Source of the DNA: Salinibacterium sp. NK8237
GTDB taxonomy: Bacteria > Actinomycetota > Actinomycetes > Actinomycetales > Microbacteriaceae
Direction of reading: 5' to 3'
DNA: 64,000 bases
NCBI RefSeq assembly: GCF_015864955.1
Contig: NZ_JADYWE010000001.1
Location: 1,178,001-1,242,000 of the forward strand
Shown: piece by piece, positions 37,998 through 45,762 of the stretch
Position numbering within the stretch: the first letter of the stretch is position 1
Layout: every line of letters starts with the position of its first letter
Notes under the pieces: generated by a model
What the model was told of the DNA's origin: nothing
Databases searched by the model: none
What the model saw: the letters and a program-made list of their open reading frames with translations, nothing else
Position numbers and translations under genes: made by a program

Positions 37998-39413
37998 TTA
38001 GCGAGGGGTGTAGCTCACCGGGTGATGCGTGTGTCGTACGAGATCGCGGAGCGAGTCGAGACTGCCCGAGATGTGTCCCATCGCGCGGGCTTGAACAAGC
38101 ACACTTCCCAAGGCTGTCGCTTCAACCGGCCCCGCGAGAACGGGGATGCCCGCACGGTCAGCCGTGCGCTGACACAGCAACCGGTTGAGAGATCCACCAC
38201 CGACGATGTGGATGGTCTCCACTGGCACAGCGCCGAGCGAGCCGGCGCTGAGGACGGCATCCGCAAACGCCTGTGCCAGTGATTCGATGATGCACCTGGC
38301 CATTTCGGCACGATTGCCCGGTGGGCGGATGCCGCGTTCCCCGCACCACTCAGTGATTCGTTGAGGCATGTTGCCCGGCGCCAAGAATCGGGGGTCATCG
38401 ACATCCACCACGGGCATGGGTTGTAAGACAGCGGAGGCTGCCCCGATGAGTTCGGGCAGGCTGATGGCATCGCCGTCGCTTTCCCACTGGCGCACGGTTT
38501 CGCTCAGAATCCACAACCCCATCACGTTGCGCATCAGGAGGATGCGACCGTCAACGCCGACTTCATTCGTAAAGCCACCGGTTCGTGCGGCCTCGGTAAC
38601 CACCGGGTTCTCAAGTTCAACACCAGCGAGCCCCCACGTGCCGCACGAAATGAACGCTGCGGTGTGCGGCTGCATCGGGATCGCCGTCACCGCCGACGCC
38701 GTGTCGTGCGAACCAACCGCAACCACCTCGATGGGTGACTCCGCGCGCACTTGGCTCGCGACATCCGAGTCCAGCTCACCGACACGAGTGCCCGGGATCA
38801 CGAGGTCAGGAACCATTTCGCGCCGTACTCCGGCGGCAGTAAGCAGGTCGTCGCTCCACTGTCGGGTGTGCACATCAAGTAGCCCGGTCGTTGAGGCCAT
38901 GGTGGTCTCGGCGATGCGTGCCCCGCTTAACCAGTAGGTAAGAAGGTCGGGCATGAGCAACACGGTGTCGGCAAGCTCGAGTCGCATATCCGCTGCATCG
39001 GCCGCAAGCTGGTAGATCGTATTGATCGGCATGAACTGGATGCCCGTCGCCGCGTATTGCTCAGCCTGCGAGCGCGTCGACTGCACGTGTTCAATCGCGG
39101 CACCGGTCCGTTCATCGCGGTAGTGCCGCGGATTGCCGAGCAACTGCCCATCGCGCAGCAGCCCGTAGTCCACTCCCCAGGTGTCAGTCGCGATCGACGA
39201 CACGGTGGGCACTTCTCGGATAGCCGAAGCGAGTCCGTCGAGAGCGCCCTGCCAGAGGGAAAGAACATCCCAGTGCAGTCGGCCGCGCACGTTGACCGGA
39301 CGGTTAGCGAAGCGTGCGTGGGTTGCCGTGCGCAGCTGGTTGGGGCCGACTTCGCCCAGAATTACTCGGCCGCTGGTCGCGCCACAATCGAGAGCAACAA
39401 CATGGCCCACCAT
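37998..39413 (-). CDS. Rhamnulokinase-type FGGY carbohydrate kinase
   Basis: ATP-dependent sugar kinase, 471 residues, with RhaB-specific motifs throughout: ALDCGATSGRVILGE at the start, IATDTWGVDYGLL, HYRDERTGA, VGSHDTASAVTAIP, ISCGTWGLAGVELE, RNVMGLWILSETVRQW and VGGGSLNRLLCQRTA. RhaB phosphorylates L-rhamnulose (and some other ketoses) at O1. Together with the class II aldolase this makes a rhamnulose-like pathway. No L-rhamnose isomerase gene (RhaA/RhaI-type) is in the cassette, so the true substrate may be another deoxy- or branched ketose. It lies 20 bp after the amidotransferase-like gene. Confidence 0.88.
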   Translation of the reverse strand: MVGHVVALDCGATSGRVILGEVGPNQLRTATHARFANRPVNVRGRLHWDVLSLWQGALDGLASAIREVPTVSSIATDTWGVDYGLLRDGQLLGNPRHYRDERTGAAIEHVQSTRSQAEQYAATGIQFMPINTIYQLAADAADMRLELADTVLLMPDLLTYWLSGARIAETTMASTTGLLDVHTRQWSDDLLTAAGVRREMVPDLVIPGTRVGELDSDVASQVRAESPIEVVAVGSHDTASAVTAIPMQPHTAAFISCGTWGLAGVELENPVVTEAARTGGFTNEVGVDGRILLMRNVMGLWILSETVRQWESDGDAISLPELIGAASAVLQPMPVVDVDDPRFLAPGNMPQRITEWCGERGIRPPGNRAEMARCIIESLAQAFADAVLSAGSLGAVPVETIHIVGGGSLNRLLCQRTADRAGIPVLAGPVEATALGSVLVQARAMGHISGSLDSLRDLVRHTHHPVSYTPR

Positions 39414-39433
39414 TTAATCTACGTGCCCCGTAC

Positions 39434-40183
39434 TTAGTCTGACTCGCGTGCGAGCCATGCGATGAGTTGGTTCCACAGGGGGGCAAAGCCATCCCATTCC
39501 AAGAATTCGGTCGGCAACCAGTGCGGTCCCATGTCGCTGGCGAAGGCCGCGACTCGACCTAAGCCTTCTCCGTCCACGACAAGAAGTGGAAAGTCGCCAA
39601 CGGTCGCGAGGGTCTGCGCGCTGCCCCGTGCGACCAAACGGTGATGGCCGAGCACTGCTGGCCAAGAGGTCGGTAGCCCTGCGGTCGCGGGGTGATTGTC
39701 CAGTGAGGTCGCTTCGACGCCCTGCGGCGTCTCCTCCCTATCGTCGCCGATTTCCATTTCGACGGGAAGCACACTCGCGAGAGCTGTATTGCGGTAGTTC
39801 GCTTTCGCTTCAATGCCTTGGAAGCTGAGGTAGCCGCCAACCATCAAGAGCGATCCTCCGTCGCGCACCCACTGCGCCAACACTTCGAGGCGATGTGGAA
39901 TCCGCTCGCCCTTGGCAAAGACGCCGTTGGGCAGCAAGAGCGTGTTAGCCCCAATGTCGCTGAGCACGACAACGTCGTACTGGCTGAGCTCCTCAGCGGT
40001 AGTCGGGAATCGTTCGGCCGCAACGTGGTTGGGCTGGAACTCAACGCTGTTACCCGCTGACTTCAGCGCAGCGATGAAATCATCTGCCCCCTCGGCGTAC
40101 GCGGAAGTGACAAAGGAGTCAAAACCCTTCGTGTGGATCGACGTCGTCGACCATGACTCTCCTGCGAGCAATACCTTCGCCAT
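39434..40183 (-). CDS. Cysteine-less glutamine amidotransferase-like protein of the sugar cassette
   Basis: A 249-residue flavodoxin-like/class I amidotransferase-like fold, resembling the putative GATase family PF07090 and ThuA-type proteins of sugar clusters. Markers are VLLAGESWSTTSIHTKGFDSF at the start, YDVVVLSDIGANTLLLP, and DGGSLLMVGGYLSFQG where a nucleophile elbow would be. There is no cysteine anywhere in the protein, so it cannot be a normal glutaminase. I start at ATG 40183 after GGGAG, although the frame stays open to 40597 inside rpiB. A role in sugar binding or modification is inferred from context. Confidence 0.8.
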   Translation of the reverse strand: MAKVLLAGESWSTTSIHTKGFDSFVTSAYAEGADDFIAALKSAGNSVEFQPNHVAAERFPTTAEELSQYDVVVLSDIGANTLLLPNGVFAKGERIPHRLEVLAQWVRDGGSLLMVGGYLSFQGIEAKANYRNTALASVLPVEMEIGDDREETPQGVEATSLDNHPATAGLPTSWPAVLGHHRLVARGSAQTLATVGDFPLLVVDGEGLGRVAAFASDMGPHWLPTEFLEWDGFAPLWNQLIAWLARESD

Positions 40184-40208
40184 GTGTCTCCCTCTGGCTG
40201 TCGATCGG

Positions 40209-40772
40209 TTAGTAAGCGAGGCCGCGAGGCTCTGGCCCCATGGCAACGTTGCGCTCGTCGACGATCTCAAAACCGTTGTCTTTGTAGGCTTGGTAGTCGA
40301 AGTTTTCGCACTCTTCATAACCGACCATGTGGTACTCGCCGAAGCCTTCCCAGTTCTCGTAGCCGTCGCCAAAGCTGTTCTCAAGGAACGCATCCGCCAT
40401 TGCCATTCCGAGGCGCGGGCCAATGTAGAAGGCGCCCATCGCCATAAGGTTGCAGTTGTTCGCCGTGGCCGCACGCAACGCCGATGGCGCACTTTCGCAG
40501 ACGGCCGCGTGCACGTGAGGCACCTTGCTCGCCGCAACGTGGATGCCCATTCCGGTGCCACAGAATGCGAGAGCCTTCTCGAACTCGCCCTCGGCAAGCT
40601 TGGCTCCGAGCATGAAGCCAGCTCGCTGGTACATCGGAGCGTCGTCGAGAGTGGGGGTCAGGTCGGTGACAGTCCAGTCGCGCGCCTCAAGGTGGCGCTT
40701 GACGGCCTCTTTGAGGGGGAATCCTGCAAAGTCAGCACCCACAACAACGTGGCGGTCTTTAGTCAGCTTCAT
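40209..40772 (-). CDS. Divergent RpiB/LacAB-family sugar isomerase
   Basis: A 187-residue member of the ribose-5-phosphate isomerase B family. The catalytic loop CGTGMGIHVAASK keeps the proton-shuttling Cys71. But compared with E. coli RpiB, the phosphate-binding His10 is Phe15 (GADFAGF), the ring-opening His99 is Ala104 (TANNCNLMAMG) and the Arg after the strand is Phe115. About 45 extra C-terminal residues are rich in aromatic and acidic residues (GFGEYHMVGYEECENFDY). The substrate is probably not ribose-5-phosphate and may be unphosphorylated; it could supply the aldose-ketose step otherwise missing here. It overlaps the permease gene by 4 bp. Confidence 0.85.
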   Translation of the reverse strand: MKLTKDRHVVVGADFAGFPLKEAVKRHLEARDWTVTDLTPTLDDAPMYQRAGFMLGAKLAEGEFEKALAFCGTGMGIHVAASKVPHVHAAVCESAPSALRAATANNCNLMAMGAFYIGPRLGMAMADAFLENSFGDGYENWEGFGEYHMVGYEECENFDYQAYKDNGFEIVDERNVAMGPEPRGLAY

Positions 40773-41812
40773 GATTTGTTTCCTTTCACACCGAAGAGGC
40801 GAGAGAGCCTGTTCTTTTTAGTCCATTGGTTGACCACGATGACGAGAAGCAGCACTCCACCCCAGATCAGCGGGCGGTAGAAGTTGCTGATGTTCGGGAA
40901 GGTGTTGAGCAGCGACGAGAGAACCTGCAGCACAACGACCGCGAGGATCACTCCCGACAGTCGGCCTGATCCACCATTCGGGTTCACACCACCCAGCACC
41001 ACGATGAGCACTGCGAGCAGTGTGTACGTGGAGCCATAGTCAGCCTTCGCCGAGTTGTAGTTGGCCAGCATCACGAGACCGGCAGCCGCGGCGTAAATGC
41101 CCGAGGTCATGTAGGTACGGATGATGAGGTTGTCGGTTTTGAGCCCGCTGAACTGTGCCGCTGTTTCATTCGAGCCGAGCATGTAGAGCTTGGTACCGAA
41201 TGCAGTCTTGTACATGATCAGAGCGATCACGACAGTGGCGAGGACGAAGATGATGAGCGGCATCGGAATGATTCCGAAGACACGCTGCGCCATGATCTCG
41301 CCGTACTGGGCGGGAAGGCCACTGGCGGGCTTTCCTCCCGTGATGATGACCGCGATACCCGTGAAGAGCTCGAACGTTCCGAGCGTCACCAGAATGGCCG
41401 GGATCTTCACTTTGGCTATCAGGAACCCGTTGAAAGCTCCGGCTATCGCTCCCACTATGAGCGAGAACGCGATCGCCGCGACAACGGCAAGGTAGCCCTG
41501 GGGGCTGTCGGAGCCGGTGGGCGCGATCGACATCATGAGCGTCGCACTGCCGATGGCCGTCATGTTGGCGACACCGACCACGGAGAGGTCGATCCCTCCA
41601 ATGATCATGGTGAGCATCACACCGAGAGCCATGAGGCCAAACTCGGGGAACTGCACAGCCATTGACTGCCACGTGGCGATTCCAAAGAAGTTCTTCGTCT
41701 TGACGAGCATGAAGAACGTCAAGAGCAGAACGAGAATCACGGCGAGGCGCGTGACGTGGGGGTCGCGAGTGAGACGATCCCGAAGAGGCGTAAGAGTCGT
41801 AAGAGCTGACAT
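40769..41812 (-). CDS. Sugar ABC transporter permease (RbsC/AraH type), second
   Basis: A 347-residue integral membrane subunit with eight to ten hydrophobic segments. Family signatures: MLTMIIGGIDLSVVGVANMTAIG (the GGIDLSVG motif), GAFNGFLIAKVKIPAILVTLGT and the late VLGGVNPNGGSGRLSGVILAVVVLQVL. The carbohydrate-uptake transporter-2 (CUT2) group imports monosaccharides. It starts 8 bp upstream-side from the other permease gene and overlaps the isomerase gene by 4 bp. A two-permease arrangement is common for rhamnose and AI-2-type CUT2 systems, while ribose systems have one. Confidence 0.92.
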   Translation of the reverse strand: MSALTTLTPLRDRLTRDPHVTRLAVILVLLLTFFMLVKTKNFFGIATWQSMAVQFPEFGLMALGVMLTMIIGGIDLSVVGVANMTAIGSATLMMSIAPTGSDSPQGYLAVVAAIAFSLIVGAIAGAFNGFLIAKVKIPAILVTLGTFELFTGIAVIITGGKPASGLPAQYGEIMAQRVFGIIPMPLIIFVLATVVIALIMYKTAFGTKLYMLGSNETAAQFSGLKTDNLIIRTYMTSGIYAAAAGLVMLANYNSAKADYGSTYTLLAVLIVVLGGVNPNGGSGRLSGVILAVVVLQVLSSLLNTFPNISNFYRPLIWGGVLLLVIVVNQWTKKNRLSRLFGVKGNKS

Positions 41813-41820
41813 GGCCGTCC

Positions 41821-42837
41821 CTATCCTTGAACCAGCGCGGGTGCGCGTTTGCGTGATCGGGTGAGTTGCACGGCCGAAATACCTGTTCCGACGAGGATCA
41901 GGGTGCCGAGCGCGAAGCCCTGCCAGAAGGTGGGGATGCCGACCAGGATCATGCTGTTTTGCACGATCACAATCAACAGCGTGCCCAGCATCGTTCCGGT
42001 CAGTGTTCCGGTTCCTCCTGTAATGGAGGCGCCGCCGAGCACGACCGCCGCGATGACCATGAGCTCCATACCGAGCAGGTTCGTCGGATGCATTTGGTCC
42101 ATCATGCTTGTGCGCACCAGTCCAGCGAGGCTGGCGATAATTCCCACAATGACGAAGAGCCAGAACTTGATCTTGCGTACTTTGAAGCCTGCGCGAGCAG
42201 CAGCACTTTCGTCGCCGCCAATCGCGTAGAGGCCGCGGCCGAAGGTGGTGTACCTCATCACGACGAAGGCAACGGCAACAACAGCAACCAAGATGAGGAA
42301 GGCCATCGGCATGTTGGAAGTAAGACCGGATTCGGGGTTCTTAGCCACGAACAGCGTCGACCGCCCAAACTCGCTCATCCCGGCAGGCAGGTTCGGGATC
42401 TGCACCGACTTGAAAACCCCCTGCATGACTCCCGAGAAGACGCTCGCGGTACCGAGGGTAATGATGAGCACGGGAACCACGAACCTCGAGGTGAAGAGTC
42501 CGTTGAAGGCACCGAGGATGGCGCCGACCACAATGACCATCAGGAACGGTAGCCACACTCCCCCGGTGTAGCCGGCATCCACCAACACTCGTGTGGTCGC
42601 GTAGACCGAGAGCGAGGCGAGCGCCGGGAACGAGACGTCGATTCCGCCGGCGACCAGCACCATGAAGGCACCGACCGCGAAGATGCCGGGAACGACCATC
42701 GCGTTGGCAAGGTCGACCAGGTTGTTGGCGGAGAAAAACTGTCCGCTTCGCAACTGGATGACAATGCTCACCACGATGATGACGAGCAGCAGGTAGAACT
42801 CGTTTGATTTAGTGAGCTTTCGCACTAACTTGGCCAT
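41821..42837 (-). CDS. Sugar ABC transporter permease (RbsC/AraH type), first
   Basis: A 338-residue CUT2 permease paralogous to its neighbour, with MVLVAGGIDVSFPALASLSVYA, GAFNGLFTSRFVVPVLIITLGT and VVLGGASITGGTGTLTGTMLGTLL. I start at ATG 42837 (MAKLVRKLTKS), one base past the ATPase stop, with GGAAGG in the overlap; a TTG at 42855 in frame is less likely. The pair probably makes a heterodimeric pore. Confidence 0.92.
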   Translation of the reverse strand: MAKLVRKLTKSNEFYLLLVIIVVSIVIQLRSGQFFSANNLVDLANAMVVPGIFAVGAFMVLVAGGIDVSFPALASLSVYATTRVLVDAGYTGGVWLPFLMVIVVGAILGAFNGLFTSRFVVPVLIITLGTASVFSGVMQGVFKSVQIPNLPAGMSEFGRSTLFVAKNPESGLTSNMPMAFLILVAVVAVAFVVMRYTTFGRGLYAIGGDESAAARAGFKVRKIKFWLFVIVGIIASLAGLVRTSMMDQMHPTNLLGMELMVIAAVVLGGASITGGTGTLTGTMLGTLLIVIVQNSMILVGIPTFWQGFALGTLILVGTGISAVQLTRSRKRAPALVQG

Positions 42838-42838
42838 C

Positions 42839-44353
42839 TCAGCCCTTCCCGTCAATAGTGCTCGGGTCTTTCGACATGAGCTCAGCGAGCTCGGATTCGG
42901 TCGTCGTGCGCGGGTCGATTTCCGCCACGATTCGTCCTGCGTTCATCGCCATGACCCGGTTGCAGTTCTGGATGACCTCAGGAATGTCATCGGAGATGAT
43001 GATGACGCCGAGACCTTCGCTGGCAAGCGAGCGGAGAATGCGATGGATGTCGTGCTTCGATCCGATATCGACACCGACCGTCGGGCCGTTGAGAATCAAA
43101 ATCTTCGGGTGAGTGGCGAGCCACTTCGCGAGCACGATGCGCTGCTGGTTTCCTCCGGAGAGCGTGTTTACCGGGTTAGCAGGGTTGGGCGTTGCGATCT
43201 TGAGCTCGTCGACCCAGCGCTGACCTTCGGCATCCGCCTTGCGCTGATCCAGTGCCCCGAACTTCGAGACGAACGAATCGATCTCGGAGATCACGATGTT
43301 CGAGCTAATGGAACGCTCGAGGAAGAGACCTTCAGTGAGGCGGTCTTCGGGAACATAGCCAATACCGTGAGCGATCGCGGCGCGCACGCTGCTCACCTCG
43401 ACGACTTCGCCGTTGATCAGAATCTCGCCCGAGTTAGCGGGCTTCGAGCCGAAGAGGGAGAGCGCGAGTTCCGTGCGGCCGGAGCCCAGCAGACCCGTGA
43501 TGCCCAGGATCTCGCCCTTGCGCAGCGTAAGGTCGACATCCGCAAACGCTCCATCGACGCCCAGTCCCCGCGTTTCCAAGATGGGCTCTTCGGAGACGTG
43601 CTCAGGAACGAAGTGGTCGTCGTCGAACTCGCGGCCGGTCATGTGGTGCGAGAACGTCGCGTGATCCAGTTCCTCTGGCAAGCACGTGATAACCGACTTA
43701 CCGTTGCGGATGATCGTGAAGCGTTCACTGATCTCGAACACTTCGTCCAGCTTGTGGCTCACGAACAGCGTCGCAATTCCACGGGCCTTGAGATCGAGGA
43801 TGATGGCAAAGAGCGCGTCAACCTCTCGCTTCGTCAAAGCCGTGGTTGGTTCATCCATGATGATGAGTTTTGCGTCGCTCATGAGAGCGCGGGAGATAGC
43901 AACGAGTTGCTTCTGCGCGACAGAAAGCTGGCCGACCTTTTCGTCAAGGTCGATCGTGAAGTTGATTTTGGCGATCGCCTCTTCAGCGACAGCCCGCATC
44001 CGCTTCCAACTCACGAAAGTGCGGTGGGCGGCGAGTTCGGCATTGAGCGCCAGGTTTTCCATCACCGTGAGGTTCGGAAAAACGGAGAAGTCTTGATAAA
44101 TGACCTGAACACCGTTCGAGATCGCCTCGATGGGCGACAGCTTCGAGAACGTTTTGCCGTTCAGTTCGATGGTTCCGGTATCGGGGGCGTGCACACCAGA
44201 CATGACCTTGATCAGCGTGGACTTGCCACTGCCGTTCTCTCCGGCGAGACAGTGAATCTCTCCGGGAGCGATCTCTAAGGTGATGCCATCAAGCGCTTGA
44301 ACGCCAGCGAACGCCTTACCGATATCGCGTACCGCGATGACGTTATCTACCAT
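42839..44353 (-). CDS. Sugar ABC transporter ATP-binding protein, tandem domains
   Basis: A 504-residue CUT2 ATPase with two nucleotide-binding domains. The first has Walker A GENGSGKSTLIKVMSG, signature LSVAQKQLVAISRAL and Walker B LIIMDEPTTAL. The second has the usual degenerate Walker A GLLGSGRTELALSLFG and signature LSGGNQQRIVLAKWL, but its Walker B reads ILILNGPTVGVD where family members normally have LDEPTRGID, so the Asp and catalytic Glu are both missing. One functional ATP site is expected. It follows the binding-protein gene by 92 bp containing a hairpin. Confidence 0.93.
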   Translation of the reverse strand: MVDNVIAVRDIGKAFAGVQALDGITLEIAPGEIHCLAGENGSGKSTLIKVMSGVHAPDTGTIELNGKTFSKLSPIEAISNGVQVIYQDFSVFPNLTVMENLALNAELAAHRTFVSWKRMRAVAEEAIAKINFTIDLDEKVGQLSVAQKQLVAISRALMSDAKLIIMDEPTTALTKREVDALFAIILDLKARGIATLFVSHKLDEVFEISERFTIIRNGKSVITCLPEELDHATFSHHMTGREFDDDHFVPEHVSEEPILETRGLGVDGAFADVDLTLRKGEILGITGLLGSGRTELALSLFGSKPANSGEILINGEVVEVSSVRAAIAHGIGYVPEDRLTEGLFLERSISSNIVISEIDSFVSKFGALDQRKADAEGQRWVDELKIATPNPANPVNTLSGGNQQRIVLAKWLATHPKILILNGPTVGVDIGSKHDIHRILRSLASEGLGVIIISDDIPEVIQNCNRVMAMNAGRIVAEIDPRTTTESELAELMSKDPSTIDGKG

Positions 44354-44393
44354 CGTCCGGTCCTTTCCGCGCGTGAATAAATCGTGGGGGTGC

Positions 44394-44431
44394 GACCAGG
44401 GCAGAACGGATGTTCGCTCTGCCCTGATCGC
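44394..44431 (-). terminator. Stem-loop between the sugar binding-protein and ATPase genes
   Basis: CGA-C-CAGGGCAGA (44394-44406) pairs with TCTGCCCTG-A-TCG (44419-44431), a 12-bp paired stem with one mismatch and no T tract. In many sugar ABC operons such a hairpin sits after the binding-protein gene and keeps its mRNA more abundant than that of the membrane subunits. Confidence 0.6.
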
Positions 44432-44445
44432 GAAAACGGGACTGC

Positions 44446-45477
44446 TTAGAAGCCGAAGCTGTCTACGTTGTCCTTGTCGATAACTACCCAGCCGTTACCT
44501 TCGAGAACCTTGTCGCTACCTTCAGCGAAGGTCATGTTCTCGTAACCGGTGACACCGAGGTTGACACCGTCGGCGATGTCTTCGCCATCGAGGATCTGCT
44601 CAGCGAGCGACGCGAGAGCGTAACCAGCGTCGGCCGGGTCCCAGAGAGTCAGCGTCTTGACGAGCCCCTTTTCGAGGATCGACTTGTTGGCGGCCGGCAT
44701 ACCGGTTCCGCTCACGAAGACCTTGCCGGTGAGGCCAAGTTCTTCGATCGCACGAGCGACACCAGGAGCGTCAAACGACGAGGTTCCGACGATGCCGGTT
44801 ACTTCGGGGTACTTCTTGAGGAGTTCCTTGGCTGCCTGGTAGGCAACCTCTCCGTCATCCTGCGACTCAACGCGCGGCTCAGCAGCAAGCAGCGTCATGT
44901 TGGGGTACGCCTCAGCCTGACGAGCAACAGCACCGTCAGCCCATTCGTTGTGCGATGCGTTCGTTACGTGGCCAACCATCGTGGCGTAGGTGCCCTCTTC
45001 GCCCATTGCCTCAGCGAGGTTGTCCATGATGAATGCGCCGTACTGAGTGTTGTTGAACGCTTCGATGTCGTACATCGTGTTTTCCTGACTGGCACCTTCG
45101 TGGGTGACAACAACGATGCCGGCGTCCATGGCCTGCTTCAGAACCGTCTCAAGTGCGCCCGGGTCAACCGGAACGACGCCGATTGCATCTACGCCCTGAG
45201 CAATGAGGTCCTGGATGACCTGCACCTGCAAAGTGGCATCCGTCTCAGCGGGGCCCTTCTGGTAAACGTCGTTGCCGGAGTCAACGGCGAACTTGTTGAC
45301 GCCCTCTTCCATGCGAACGAACCAGGGGTTAGTCGAGTCCTTGGGAACAATGACGATTGTGTACGCGTCTTCCCCGGATGCGGTGGAAGTGTCGGCGTCA
45401 GCGGAACATCCAGCGAGGCCGAGGCCTACAACTGCGGCGAGACCTATCGCGAGGCCTGCAAAGCGACGTTGCTTCAT
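44446..45477 (-). CDS. Sugar ABC substrate-binding lipoprotein (rhamnose/AI-2-like)
   Basis: A 343-residue type I periplasmic-binding-fold lipoprotein (lipobox LGLAGC, residues about 21-24). The fold markers are VIVPKDSTNPWFVRMEEGVNKFA, IQDLIAQGVDAIGVVPVDPGALETVLKQA and VVTHEGASQENTMYDIEAFNNTQYG. The overall pattern resembles LsrB/RhaS-type receptors. It opens the cassette; AAGGAG lies upstream of the ATG. The operators at 45569-45601 lie about 95 bp upstream. The ligand is unknown. Confidence 0.9.
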   Translation of the reverse strand: MKQRRFAGLAIGLAAVVGLGLAGCSADADTSTASGEDAYTIVIVPKDSTNPWFVRMEEGVNKFAVDSGNDVYQKGPAETDATLQVQVIQDLIAQGVDAIGVVPVDPGALETVLKQAMDAGIVVVTHEGASQENTMYDIEAFNNTQYGAFIMDNLAEAMGEEGTYATMVGHVTNASHNEWADGAVARQAEAYPNMTLLAAEPRVESQDDGEVAYQAAKELLKKYPEVTGIVGTSSFDAPGVARAIEELGLTGKVFVSGTGMPAANKSILEKGLVKTLTLWDPADAGYALASLAEQILDGEDIADGVNLGVTGYENMTFAEGSDKVLEGNGWVVIDKDNVDSFGF

Positions 45478-45568
45478 GTTGTTTCTCCTTTGAGTGTGAG
45501 TGCTAGTGGTGCGCGGACGCAGCGCCTAGAGCCTCAGCACTTTCGCGTCATTGCGCCCGGTCGAGAAT

Positions 45569-45601
45569 TTTGAACCGGTTCATTTTTTAAAGCGGTTCAA
45601 A
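45569..45601. promoter_or_regulatory. Two LacI-type operators in the divergent sugar-cassette promoter
   Basis: TTTGAACCGGTTCATT (45569-45584) contains the perfect 12-bp palindrome TGAACCGGTTCA. TTTAAAGCGGTTCAAA (45586-45601) is an imperfect copy. Their centres are 17 bp apart and both have the central CG of LacI/GalR operators. They lie between the binding-protein start (45477) and the lacI-type gene (45763). The rest of the 285-bp region shows no other clear signal; exact -10/-35 boxes were not settled. Confidence 0.7.
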
Positions 45602-45762
45602 CGTACACTGGACAAATACAGATTTGCAACCGTCACAGCAGAGATGATCACAACGATGCGATTACGAGAACCACAACTGCGCCACTACCCAGTACACGCG
45701 AGGGATGCCCCTAGAGTGAGAAACCTGCACCACCCGCTTGATGCACCAGAAGTGAGCTATTC

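Noticed and set aside
42812..44278. 488-codon plus-strand frame
   Set aside because: Antisense to the sugar ABC ATPase gene with its full set of nucleotide-binding motifs.
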